A stretch of 64,000 nucleotides of DNA, from contig JAAONU010000001.1 in the NCBI GenBank assembly GCA_012932295.1, positions 34,999,449 through 35,063,448 on the forward strand, written 5' to 3'. Positions 35,960-49,900 of this stretch are shown in pieces. The DNA comes from Cyclina sinensis (taxonomy: Eukaryota > Mollusca > Bivalvia > Venerida > Veneridae). How positions within the stretch are numbered: position 1 is the first letter of the stretch; each line of letters starts with the position of its first letter. Below the pieces are notes generated by a model that saw nothing but the letters and a program-made list of their open reading frames with translations, did not search any database and was not told where the DNA came from. The position numbers were made by a program, and so were the translations under genes.

Positions 35960-36397
35960 CTGCTGCCGGAAGAACTAAAGCGCACTCGAGTTCCTCTTAA
36001 AACTCCACCCCCACAAAAAAGACAAGAACGATTTTCCACTCTTATGACAGGGAATGAAACCTAGTGATCCACTTTTTTGAACCAGCTCGAAACGTTTTAG
36101 TTGTGTGACAGTGCGCCATCGTACAAATCTGCAACTGTACAGGATTTTTGAAGAAGGAAATTTTTCTTGTCATACCCCGTGTGCCTTATTCACCAGATCT
36201 TGCACTGTGTGACTTTTTTCTATTTTGATAGTTAACTTATCTCGTAGAATAATTGTAAAGCTCTGGGCAAGCACAGGGCTCAGCTGTTTTCCAGTGAATG
36301 CGGTAATTCCGACTACCAAAAAACTTTTAAAACTTGGTTCAAACGTTTGAAATTTTGTTTGGTCAACAAAGGGGAATACTTTGGAGGCATCAAATAA
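35960..36397 (+). pseudogene. Decayed mariner transposase, second lineage
   Basis: Pieces in order: LKTPPPQKRQ-like linker (about 35995), CDSAPSYKSATVQDF (second catalytic Asp region, about 36107), VPYSPDLALCDFFLF (third Asp, about 36180-36225), and a C-terminus FKTWFKRLKFCLVNKGEYFG (36334-36390) before a stop. Stops and frameshifts separate them, so it is dead. The sequence differs from the intact mariner at 13 kb, so it is a different family (the Asp-Ala-Pro-Ser and CDFFLF forms). Confidence 0.8.
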
Positions 36398-39300
36398 ATA
36401 AAATCATTATTCAGTAAACATTACAGATTTACAGGACCTGATAGCAACGCAATACATCTGAAAACACCTTCGTAAACTTGCTTGCTTTTACTGTATTACA
36501 ACTTCAACGTAACAGAAATTTTTTCGTATGTGTAAGTTACTTTCATGCTTCTAGGTTGCCCGTTTTACACAGTTGATATGCTTCTTTCAGGCCTATATGT
36601 TGTAGGAGTTAAACTCTATTTTACCACATGCTAGTGTAAGAAATATTCAATCAAGGACAACACGGGCTAAATCAGTGTTGAACTGATTAATCTATTTGTC
36701 GATTAGTCATTATGCAGATCCCGCTGGTGATTTTGTTTTATAAGTAGACGAATTTGGCATTTTGAAAATAAGTGTTTATTTCTTGATAAGACATATACTA
36801 GATACATAAGAATTTTGAAAAATGATTCAACAAACCTTTAACAAAAAACACAAAATACCATTTTGAGTGCAGAAAACAGACAGTAAATTAATGTGGACCT
36901 AAGTTAAGATGAATATAGAATTTTTCATGCTGAAAAAAATAAGAGATAATTAATCATTTATCAGACCGCAAAGGGGGACTACTTAGCAAACGAAAACATT
37001 TTGGACGTGTTCCAAACACTTGGCTTTTTACCTCTCTAAATATGTTGAGCTTCGGATGAAATTCTTTGCAACGAATGTAGCCATTTGTCTAGACATTTTT
37101 CCTGTACAGAGACTTCACTAGTATAAACAATGCAAGAACACGTGCTTTTGTAACTTTATTTCCCACTCTTATATTAACAGACATAGAGTCTTTCAAACTT
37201 AACATAAATCAAGACAATATTAATTTGATAAAAAAATACCTGTGTAGCAAGGACAGACCGGGCCAAATCGAAACACGGAGTACGTCAGAACAAGGGCGAT
37301 AACTTTACTATAATATTTTAAACAATTACAACGACTGATCAAACAGTATACAAAAGTTCCAGTGACAGGGTAAATTATTGAATAGATAGCGGAAAGAAAA
37401 TCAGTTACGTATTAAGGTAAATATACGAGATACATGATAAAGTATATCAGGTATCGTATATATGATGGCGATTGTTAGGTAATATCTGAAAATTGCCTGG
37501 TCTTTAATCTGAAATACTCTAAAGTTATTGCTTGTGAATTGATGATGTAAAGTAACATATAGATGGGGCAAACTGGAACAGCGTGTAAGGGGTATGTCGG
37601 AACATTGTTGTCTTGTTGCCTTGTCAGATTTTCAGAGAAAATCATATAACGCTTTTAAGTACATAATGCTTGAAAATGTTTTGAAAAAAGACAAGATTTT
37701 TGTTGCACCTTTATAATGGTGCTGTCGGCCATCTTTACACCTTTTTTGTATGAACTGATGTTTGCAATACATATATAATTAGATATTTAGGTTTGAACAA
37801 CGTGGTATTGGTTTGTTATGATATCAAAAAGATATTACGTAAGGATGTTATGGTTCGCTTATGAAGTTTTCGACCCCTAATGACCCCTGAAACTTGTGAT
37901 ATTTCATACAGAAAACTGTTCACTTTTCTGACCTAGTCTCGCAAACATCATATTAATACAGGTTTTGAACTTGTTTAAGATATTAGCATCTTTTAAGTTT
38001 CAGAATAGATTTGTGGCTGAAAAATATCTCCCAAATATAAACAAAGGGTACTCTTCTCATGTGAAACAATTCAAGATCTTAACAATCGTTGCAAACATTT
38101 CGAGTTTCATGGTAATTGTGCGTTAGCCTCTGCAGTGTTAGTATTTAAATCATATGAAAGTATTTACTGATAAGATCTAAGGAATATATTAAGTTTAAAA
38201 TAATTCAAGCTAAAATAATGTTGTCATCCTCTTTCCGTGTAATCCAGATCGTGTTCCGGTTTACCTCAAAAAGGGATAGACAGGGACATTACACCTTGCT
38301 ATTTTAATTTCATATAATTTAAAACAAGATACACAGACATTTGAAAAAAGTCAGTTTTCCTGATGCATACAAGATGCCTGAATATAAAGACAAAAGTTTA
38401 TTTGCAGTTATTGTGAATAGCAAAAAGTACGAAAGGTAAACAACACATTTGTGTTCCGATTTGCCCAGGTCATTCGACTGCACATCAATACAACATCTAA
38501 ATTTTAGAATGAAGTTGTACAGAAAGTATGCCTAAGCTTTGCACCTTGAGAGAATTCTATAGGCCTACATCTGAGATGCACCTGCGGCTTTAAATAGTAG
38601 TGTCGTCATCTTCTATTTATAGATACATCCACATAATGTATTCAGTTGGAGCGAAATAACACTGAAAACACAAATGGTGCCAAAAAAAAGTTACGACAGA
38701 AGATATCGTTGACTGAAATAATTCAAAAGTATAAATGCTATTCTATTTTCTCGTATCCATCGTGAAATCAAATACATGTCTTCATGGGCAGTCCATCTGA
38801 ATCCAAGTACAACAAATCATTTGACCTTTGAAAGAACGATGCATATACATTATGTAAATATGAAATGTGAAAATGTGCAATAGTCATCATAATAAATTAA
38901 ACTAAATCACACAAACGACTAATGCCTGGAGAGGCATCATGCAATACGATACAGTTTTATCGAACCTTTTGCTCCAGTAAGTTCTGCGCGTATTCATAGT
39001 GCACTCTGTAAATTCTAATAAATGATACATGTAGAAAATAACGATATAAAGAAACGGGGAAGGGGAGCATTTGATAATACATTTGAACAAAACACATGCA
39101 ACTGTGATAAAATCATTCACTCTCGTTTTCACAATATAACAGTCTCTTCCGCAGTGATCTCCCTTTACACTTCCAAACATTCTTCCCTTCATTCGTCATA
39201 ATTGTAGTGTAAGGGAAGTAACCGTTGTGCTCGGGCTTTGGTTTGTGTCTTTCAATTTTGCTTGCGCCAATACCATGTTAACGTCTTACAAAATCACGCC

Positions 39301-39953
39301 ACTTTTTTCAGATTTTTACATTACACTTTGTACTACTTTCACGGGTAACAACAATGTTCATTCATGGCTCGTATCTTGAATACAATGGATGCAGTTTTCT
39401 ACAAAACACCACAGAATTCTCCGTTGTTGACCTTGTGCCCCAACTAACACACCTCTCTTTCGAGACGAAAGTTCCCTTTCTGTACCATACTGAATTCCGC
39501 AGTTTGAAAAAGTGTTGCATTTTTAATTAAATTCTGACAAGACAGCAGTACGTAACAAAACTGACGTCATGAATGAGGAGAAAACCAAATAAATATAGTG
39601 CTATATTTTAAACTTGGATATGTCCATTATAAGTTTTCCCTCTGGCTGCCCTAAAAGGAATCGAAATATAAGAACGTTTCCAGTCTAGAGCTGACAAGGA
39701 ATTACGACCTAATTTATATATATTTCGAATTAAATATATCTGTATTACATGAAAACAAGAACTTTGAAATCTTGATAAATCCGAATCACAGAAGCTGTGT
39801 TTTGCCCGAAGGAGACAACTTTTATACATGTGGGGTATTTCAAATGAACCCTAAATTTCATATGCACTGCATACGATAATAAAAACTTTTCAAAAAAATT
39901 CATATGACACGGATTTCATGTATAAACAGTTTATCACACACGTAGTACGAATG
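36398..39953. other. Noncoding AT-rich interval
   Basis: No supported gene. Short motifs such as GTTCCG(G/A)TTT(A/G)CC recur near 38254 and 38455, but no regular repeat can be defined. The left end may include the USH1G 3' untranslated region. The 96-residue minus frame at 38902-39192 has no recognisable features. Confidence 0.35.
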
Positions 39954-40938
39954 TTACAGTCTGCTATCATACATCTGAGCGGGTTCATTCAGTACAACTC
40001 TTCTTCTCTGAATAGCGTCCATAAGTTTTCTGCGTGGTCCTATGGGGAGGCCCATGTCTTGAAAATCTTGGTTCGTTAGCATCATTAGAGCGTCCATATC
40101 AACGTCTGCGTCCAGAAACAGGTGCGTGTAAAGTTTAAGACCACACCCTTCTAGAAACATAATGACCGGCGTGTATTCGGACTCGTCTTCTTCGTCATCG
40201 TCTAACTCCTCGACGTCCTCGGCTCTCCATGGCAAGTCCATTTCATCATCTCCAAGACCTGCAGACGACCCGCCGCTCAATCGATTTGTGTTCTCGGCGT
40301 CATCTTCAAAACCGTTTTGTATTACTCCTCCATTTTGATATCCTGAATCGGTCTCATCCAAAGAAGCATTGGCGGCGTCTTGAAAACCATTCGTGGGCTT
40401 AAAGCGATTCAAAAACGCTATATTTCCAAAATTTGGCCGAGAGAACATTCCTTTAGCATTCTCCTCGTCATCGAAACTTTCATCAACCCCAGAATCTCTC
40501 GAGTCACCTCCAACAGGGGCATCCGGAAAGACATTTGTTAAAGCGGGTCTGGCGCTGTTGTCTGGAACCTTCTCAGGATTGTCATCAATGTCAATATTTT
40601 TAACGTACATCACTTGACCATCTTTCCTAGAGGCAGTGCCTCTAATAGACCGCAGTGTCCTTTTACCACTGTTGTCGATTTCGCTCACCTTAAAGTCATA
40701 AATGGACTGTCCCTCCATAGGTCTTACAGGCCTTTGTGTCCCACGCGTTGTTCCATTCACGAAATCGGAGAAAACCGCGGTCCCATTGCTACCTTTTGAT
40801 TTGGTTCCTTTGAACTTGTATGTTAGTTTTTTCACAAAACTTTCCTTTGTCGGTGCTGTAAAATCATTGGCCCTATTATCATCTCGCTCCATTTGCCGTT
40901 TTTCCTTTTCAAGTTCTCTAGAAGCTTTATCTTGGAGT
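39954..40938 (-). CDS. USH1G: USH1G exon 3: central region, SAM domain, PDZ ligand
   Basis: The acceptor TTTCAG lies just upstream (40939-40944) and the stop is TAA at 39956-39954. It encodes residues 152-479. The acidic run [12 protein letters not shown] sits just before the SAM domain. The 238-bp intron before it (40939-41176) is open in frame, so splicing is inferred from consensus sites and the family alignment. Confidence 0.9.
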
Positions 40939-43900
40939 CTGAAACCAAAAAAGTATAAACCAATTATCTGAAGAGGTATGAAGATTAAGAAAAAGGAAAA
41001 TATTAATATACAATATCTGCAGATGAGTTCAAAGATTTCCCAATTCATTCATTCCTCCACCCTTCCTCTTCACGAGTCTGATTCCGCAACTGTCACCAAA
41101 TTGAACGCTTACTGCGCATATCTTGGCAAATTAATTGTCAAATATTACACATACATTTACTACAAGAGTAACTTACCTTTCATATTGTTTTAAATTTTGC
41201 TCAGCATCCCTGACGGCTTTTTCTTTCAGCTTCAGAATAACTTTCGGGTTTTTTCGTAGCTGTTCATTTTGGGCTGCGTCCAACAACTTAACAATATCTT
41301 CTCGGTTTTCTAGGGCAGCGAGGTCCAGCGCTGTATGCATATCATTATCCATTATCCAGATATTGGCGCCAAAACTGATCAAAAAGGACACACAGTTCCA
41401 GTGACCGTTTCTGGCCGCATGGTGCAGTGCGGTGAAACCAAGAAGATCCATTTTGTTGACATCACCACTGAAAATATAAAATGATTTTTGTTCACACTAA
41501 GTTTTTTTTTTCATTTCATTTATTTTCTTACCCCAGTTTGAAAAGTTATGTACATTAAGGAGGCGTGTCCAAGGAAATCATGATACGGTTCAAGGGGGCG
41601 TGTCCAAGGAAATCATGATACGGTTCAAGGAGGCGTGTCCAAGGAAATCATGATACGGTTCAAGGAGGCGTGTCAAAGGAAATCATGATGCGGTTCAGAT
41701 TAGTTAGTCTGATTTTTGTTTACAAAGTTTTCATCTTAATATGAAAACTGCTGTTGATAATTACTTCCTTGTACCCTAACCAGCAGTACTTACGAAAGGA
41801 AGAATGCTTCTATTAGGCACGTCATCTTTACCTCTGCGTCACTATAACATGTAAGGTGTGTTTGTATCAACTTTTAAATGTTTAAAGATTTTAAAAATGT
41901 TTATCGCCTTCCCGGAAATGCTTATTCATGTTTGTGTATAACATGTTACACGTATTGTCGCGTGAGAGATGTGCGTGGGTGCATGCAGCACAGTAGATAG
42001 CATTACTCATCTGTTTTGCAAATTTGAGAAATTATGTGCTGAATATTGAGGAGAAAATTAATTCTGTTGGCAAAATAAGGAATTTGGCTACAAGTAGACC
42101 TTGAAATTGGTTGCCGTCGTTAATACACGTTTTGTTTCCATATTTGAAGCCATAACAGCATAGTTGCTTTAAACGAGTACAGGCGTGTCTGCAGATAAAA
42201 AGTTCTCGGATCGTAGGTAGGCGGTATAATCGACGCAAACAGATCAATCGTGTTACCTTTTTATTTCTTTTTTGCATCGAAATAACAAAATGCACTATAA
42301 TATTTTTTTTTAAATATAATTTCTGTTACTAATTATAGATCGATGTTGAGATACCCTATATCTTTTTACATTGTTGTGTAATACTCTGTTATAAAAATCT
42401 GCTTCGACTATAAATGACGATTTGAAGTGCTCTCACTATACTTAATAAAATTTATTTTAAGCCATTTACATTAACAACCACCGCGATTTGACACAATAAA
42501 ATCAGACGGTTTTCTCAAGTGGTATGTTTTATTATGCAACAAGTACCAAAACCAAGTCTTAAAAGGTATGTAGTGACGCAAATAATACACTGTATTGCAT
42601 TGTTTCGGTATGCCAATAGATGAAATAAACCTGAGTCAACAAGTGGAGGGCTACAAAGCTGGCTTATCAAAGTAAAAGATAATGACAGATTTTCTCAATT
42701 AAACAATTCAAAAAACAAAAAATGCTAAATGTACATAACTGCGTTTATTTTCAAATCTACCATTTTTCATATAATTCAATATATTTTTTATTTGCTGATG
42801 TTTTTATACAAAAATACTATTTGCCCACTGATATGGCTTTTAAGTAATGACACTTTTTTCTATAATTATGCTATGTTTAAGATACGTTAAATTGTTGTGT
42901 TGTTTTGTGGTGTGTGTGTGTGTGTGTGTGTCAAACACTTGGCATGTTTACTCACAATACAAGGACCACTTCAGTATAGCCTTTCTCATGTGCACTTCCT
43001 AGAAATTGCCAGTTCTCAACAAAGTCTCATCTATTCTTTTATAATAAAGTTTCCTTCCTACAGCAAAAACCAGCTCTCACCATCACATATTATATGGTCT
43101 TAACAATGGGAATGTTTTCAGAGGGATTGTGCTTTGCATATATTTCATACCTTACATGATTTTGTTTCTTCCTTGCTTAAGAAATAGCGGGCGATAAATC
43201 AGTGGGCTGGTTGACATTGGCGGCCCGCAAAACCTGTCACTTTTTAGTATAGCGGCCCTTAGAGATTTATGTGTGTATTACCTATTAAACATTCTCCCAA
43301 CTCATCAACATTTCATTTGTTTATGTGTGTAAGATTGCTGTAATTTCGTGCCAGAGTAGGAAAATTTGGCAAGAAAAGACATAAACTTTGGAACTCATTT
43401 TTGAAGCACTGACTAAGTGAACGACGTTGAGTATTACTGTCACTTTTTGAGTATTACGGCCCTCTTCAAAGACATTATTTAAAAAATATTGATTTTCAAA
43501 TACTGGGAAGATAAACAAAATGTTTGGTTTATTTTGTGATTACAGAGAAGACGTTAGTGAAGATAATGTCCGGTAATAAATAAAAAAACAGCATACATGT
43601 ATACTACTTCGGCCCTCCTGGCTTTTTGGCCTATCAATCAGCCATCTAAGTTTCTGTGGTCAGTTCTTTTCTTTAAATGATCATGTATTATTATTATAAT
43701 ATGTCAACAATATATGAGAAAAACACTGCATTTAAAATGAAAGTTCGACTACAACATACACATGTATAATTGAAAACGTTAATTACTATACATTTTTGCG
43801 CCGATTTTTCGAACAATCTCAATATTGCATTTCTGTCTAGGTAAACTGTGTACATGTCACAAAAATTTATCTGAAATTATTGGTATGTAATTTTCAAAAG

Positions 43901-46900
43901 CAAGAGAAAATAAATCCCGGCTTAACAATCCTGAGTTGCGAGAATAGCAAATAAAACAGAGCTTAAAACAGGCTTCGATAAAATTTAACGGATCCTTGAA
44001 AGAAATCCTAATAAATTTTTGTTTGTCAACGAAAGTGAAAATGTTTGTCACAAAGAGGAATTTATGATAAGACGAGCGTTTGTAAACGGAACAGTCCGTC
44101 AAAACTTGAGCATTACAGTTTTAAATCATCAGAGATATTTCAAACTTAAATAGATTAAAACAAATGCATTCAATACAATGCACATTTCGGGCAACGTTTG
44201 AAAATAAACGAGGTCTGGTTTTTGCTGTGGCAAACCCGTTGATAATCCTTAAACCGTTGTTTCAGAGACATTACAGTCTCATTACAGTGCTTCAAATTAA
44301 CCTGAATGCATGGAAACCAAAATATATGTTTAAAACACATTGCAGTGAATGTTTAAAAATCATGTAAATTAGAAGAAATGAGACTAAGAGATGGATAAAT
44401 GGAAATAAACCTTCCAATATATTGAAAATAAATTTATGACTGGAAATTTTTACCTTATTCTGCTCAGTTCAATGAGATTCAACTGAAAATTTTAGAGTAA
44501 AAAAATGATTATGTTTGTTTTTTCTCACTTTACTCATCAGTGCATATGTTTCAAACATTCAGGGTCCATTTGACAACCCACATAACTTTAAAAAATAAAG
44601 ACTTATCTAAAGAGGCAAAAGAAAAAAATGTACCATGCATGTTGTGATTAGTAAAACATTCATTGGAAACTACTTACTTTTCTAACATGTTAAGTTGGCT
44701 TAGAATGTCTTTAACAAATGACCTTTGACCTTGATCTTCAGGATTGGAACAAAAAATGATTAAGTTCATTCGACCTGTATTCGATTATAAAAATGTTCCA
44801 ATGGAACAAAATGCATTTAGTTTGTAATTTTTTGCTCTACCATATACAAAATGTATATTTTTAACCAAGCCTAAAGATGTACACAGGATTCTGCTTACTT
44901 TCATCCTATAATGGCCAAAGTCACACAGATGTAATCTAAAAGCAGGTTAATACGTGCTACTGGTTTATTTCAAGACAGTGTTGATGGTGGTGGTGGTGGT
45001 AGTTTTTTGTCTTACATGTCACAACAATAAATACTAGACAGTCGTCCCACCCAGGGCCAAAAAATATAATCATACAAAAGATCTTCACCACATACTTTCC
45101 ATATTTCGGACAAAAAATATCTGGCCAAATCACTTTGATTTCTACCCTTTTGACAACTATTACATCCGGCAGTTTTCTTCTTAACACATACATTTACACC
45201 ATCGTAAATTTGTTTATTCGGAAATAGTCGACACGTTGGAGTATCCATCGATAAAAGCAGACAGATAAAATGACCGTTTATGGAGTGCTCTCTGGAAACA
45301 TAGGAATGGCGTAAGATACTTTGTCACTTTGCATGTCAATACAACAGACATAATGTTTGTTTAGGAAGAAGTTAGATTGACAGATGTTCAGTAGCTGCTG
45401 AACAGAAGCACTCGAATAAAAAAGAAAATCTGGTATTTAGTAAATATTTGTTGCATATAATGCATGTTTCTGTGTTCATCTTTTTTTTCACAAGTTAAAT
45501 CAAAGCGCTGAAAGTTCTAATATCGCGCTTAGCCATTTTACGTACCTGATTAAATATAACAAAACATTAAATGAATAGAATTGTTCTGACAATAAAATAT
45601 TGTCTAAGTGTTTTTTAAGATACCAAGCTTTCCTTATGGAAAAAGATCTACGAAATTTTACACTGACTTTGTGCACAAAATATGCATAGACTTAGGGGAA
45701 GTTTCTGCTTTAAAGTCTGCTTGTGCCTCAAAGTAAGAGTCAAACCTTTCTCTTATTACAAACTAAAAGCTGTCGTTTCATTTTCGCTTTAAAAGACTCA
45801 TTGTTCTAATGATTCAAGTCAGGTTATTCAAGAAAAGGCTCCTAAGTGGAAAAAAGGCTTCTATTTAGCTTGATTTGTACCTAGCTAATCCTCAATTAAC
45901 ACAATTTTCAGAAAACTGCGTACTATATCTTAATCCTAGCTTTTGTTGAGTTATGGTACATGTTTATCAACAGAATACTTAAAAGATAACAATGTCCAAA
46001 AGTAAACAAAGATATCTATTAGTACTGTACATGTAAGAGACGTAACGCTGGACTAAGACTCGTACTAAAGTAGAAAGCATGCGGCTATATTGTGACATTA
46101 CACGTCCGAGCAATATAACAGGGACTGAATGCGAACCGTAATAGTTGCACCATGGTGGTGTGTGTGCACGTACATATACACTCTTATAACAGGACCGCAG
46201 CATTTCTCACTTCACCTTACTTATTTTACAGCAGTAAAGAGAAAGGAGAAACATTACTGGTAACCAGTTTGACTGTGGCCTATTAAAAATTGAATAAATA
46301 AACCAACAAAAAACTATATGATGCATCACTCCGTAAAAAAAATCTTCCGCGTTAATTTTAGGTATGAAAGTGTCTCATGACCTGTTATCGCTTTCGTATC
46401 AGAATTTATTTCCATGTGATCCGTTACTAATCTAATCATTGAAGAGAAATGTTACATTAATAAGGAAAACAAATGAACAGTCGTTTTCTGTAATTAGTAA
46501 GGCTGCATGTATATTCAGTGTAAGTTCCAAGACTTAGCAGACTGTGAATAAACGTCGAATGATACGAATGCTTAAGAGATATTTTTATATCATAGACGAC
46601 ATCATGGGCGTGTAATGAAGCCGTGTTATATTTTTGATATGACACTAGTGTAACACGTCGACGTCAACGTCATTAACAATACGCTTATGACGCTCGCGCG
46701 TATACGGACAAAATAAACTGTTTCCATGCGTTTCTTTCACTATTCACTTACACAACTTCTATGAAATAAAACATTATATTCGTGGTCATGTAAATGGATT
46801 TATTAGCAGAGCCTCGTTTTTATCGTTTTCAAATAACTCGAGCAAAAGATCCTGTATTACACGACCACTCATTTAATACCCTCTCTATATATGCACACGA

Positions 46901-49900
46901 CAAGTTAGTTCAAGTATATGCATTTATATGAGAGCGAGGGTCATAACGACACACGTAACATCTGTGCCACGGTCTATATACAGGAACTGAATGTTGTAAA
47001 TAGTAAAACCATTGTCTGTAGTAGTGACGTCACTTAGTATATCTTGTGTCAAGGTCAGGAAGCGCGTGCCGTGCTATAATTTTACGTATTCTGTAATTCA
47101 AGCAGGCTGATTATTCCAGCACAGTATATCTGAAATATGTACAGTGGAAGGACAAATACACGAGACGTTCACTATACAATAACAAAAATATCATCCGGAT
47201 AATAACTGACGCTGAAATGAATGGAAATCCGGTTTACCGACTGTGCATATTTTAAGTCTGTGAAGTTGGCTGTGGGATCAACATTCGACATTCGACATTC
47301 AATGTCCCGCAGTGCATTGGACATTCAGCAGGACATTCGATTTGATGCATGTTTTTGAATGTCCAGCAGTGCATTGGACATTCAGCAGGACATTCGATTT
47401 GATGCATGTTTTTGAATTTCCAGCAGTGCATTCGACATTGGGCAGCACATTCGATTTGATGCATGTTTTTGAATGTCCAGCAGTGCATTCGACATTCAGC
47501 AGGACATTCGATTTGATGCATGTTTTTGAATGTCCAGCAGTGCATTCGACATTGGGCAGCACATTCGATTTCATGCATATTTTTGAATGTCCAGCAGTGC
47601 ATTCGACATTCAGCAGGACATTCGATTTCATGCATGTTTTTGAATGTCCAGCAGTGCATTGGACATTCAGCAGGACATTCGATTTGATGCATGTTTTTGA
47701 ATGTCCAGCAGTGCATTCGACATTGGGCAGGACATTCGATTTGATGCATGTTTTTGAATGTCCTGCAGTGCATTCGACATTGGGCAGGACATTTGATTTC
47801 ATGCATGTTCTGAATGTCCCGCAGTGCATTTGACATTCAGCAGGAAATTCGATTTCATGCATGGTTTTGAATGTCCAGCAGTGCATTCAAAAACATGCAT
47901 TAAATCGTATGTCCTACCCAATGTCGAATGCACTGCAGGACATTCAAAAACATGCATTAAATCGAATGTCCTGCTGAATGTCGAATACACGGCTGGACAT
48001 TCAAAACCATGCATGAAATCGAATGTCTTGCTGAATGTCGAATGCACTGCAGGACATTGAATGTCGAATGTCGAATGTTGATCCCACTGCCAACTTCACA
48101 GACTTTGCATATTTTAGATATACCGTGCATAAAAAGTAGATGAATATACTCTGTGAGGAATCCTGCAGTTATAGCACGACGCAAGGTTTCTTGGCCTGAC
48201 CTTTACAACTGACGTCATTGCTTTACACTATGGTATACATTATTTTCTGCAATGTTCTCATACATAACAAACTTCCTCACACTCAGGTCTTCGTACGAGT
48301 ATGAATTGCAAGATTGAAAAATCGTGTTGTAAATAAAACTTATTGTGCAAATATGTAATTGCTACACGCGTTTTACAGATGTACATGTTGTATCTTACTA
48401 GTTTACTTGTCCTGTGGGAAACTGCAAGAACTTAGAAGAAACATGTGTTCCAAGTTGTTAAGTTGGCGTCGTCTTAAGAAGTGAATCATTATCGGACAGG
48501 CTTTATTTGAATGGCTTTCAATGTAGTCATTGACCTCTTTGTTTTATCGATTACATTTAAACATAATTTACATAATCACGCAATGTTTTAATCTAAGTCA
48601 TGTATTTATAGATCTTCATAGTTTATCATACCCAAGATAGTTTTATCAAACTATTTGTCACAAAACTGACTGAAGTGTATTTATCAATAAGAATACAGAA
48701 ACTTGCTAATTATTATCTCAAATCACGCTGTTATAAATTACATAAAAATTGTCCATTCATTATGAATTATGTTACACAGTAGTCTGTCTTTCTTTCTTTC
48801 TTTCTTCATCTATTCATTTAGTTATATTTATTCATATATACTTTTTTGTAGTGAATCCATTGTTATTGTGAACCTCAGTTCGGTATGTATCTAAAAAAAC
48901 TAAACGTCATGTCAGTAATGGAACTGAATTCTCCAACCAGCAATCCCTGGATTATGAAAGACTTCTGTACCCATTTCCATGCCTGCTTATGTTTGCAGAT
49001 TAAAGACACCTCCTCCGCTTTCCTCCCCCCCCCTCCCAATTCCACCCCCTTCCACACACACACACACACCCCTCCCTCCGGCGGGCCACATCACCCCTTC
49101 CGTTATTGTAGCCAGGCAGGCAATTCTGACAGAGCGGACAGATCGCCTCCCCCAAGTTGTATGCATTTTCTTTTATATACGGGAGGGGGAATTGTTTGTT
49201 ATTCAGTACATTTACCTTTAAGCAGATACTCGTGCTATTAATTGTATTTTTAAGGTTTTAACAGAAAACTCTGCAAATACTGATGGCAATTGAAAAATAA
49301 TATTTTTTTCAACAAGCCTACTGTGCATGGCGCAATTTGGGGAAAAATCTAATAATCTGGAGTGATACAAAAACATAATGATGCTTTTTAACTATGTGAC
49401 AATACCTATGACTAGATTGGATATTACAAGACGTGCATATCTTCTTGTATCAGGCGAATATATCTTCAAAAAGCCGATAAGACCGATCATAGAGACACTC
49501 ATGGATCTCGTTGGTGAGCAATTGATTTCAAGAGCCATGTTGTAAAAACAGTAAATTTTCGTGTGTATGTCGAACAATATAAAACCTGTTAGATATAATA
49601 AATCGTAATTGATCGCTTTTATCTAACCGAGAATAATTATGCAAAGACATCAGGCTGATAAGCGAGGGGTTTGGACAAAGTTACCTAGCATTATTGCATA
49701 GTCGTCTGCGACTGAATATCCAGGCAGACGTCTTTTCTTGTAAACCAGTAGACTTCTTGTCGTTTATATGGAGACCTAGAACTTATTTCAACGAGCAGCA
49801 TTGATTGATGGCTAAAGTTATCGCAATTATAATGACCAGACACCTTGAATGATACACTGAATTCTTTCCAAAGCTTGCAATAAGAGTAGGTAACTCGATG

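Noticed and set aside
40614..41404. Several plus-strand frames opposite USH1G
   Set aside because: They are antisense shadows of the USH1G exons.
47252..47886. Two 194-195-residue minus-strand frames and a 173-residue plus frame with regular Cys/His repeats, resembling zinc fingers
   Set aside because: They are translations of 59-bp foldback subrepeats; all strands are open and the inverted arms explain them fully.
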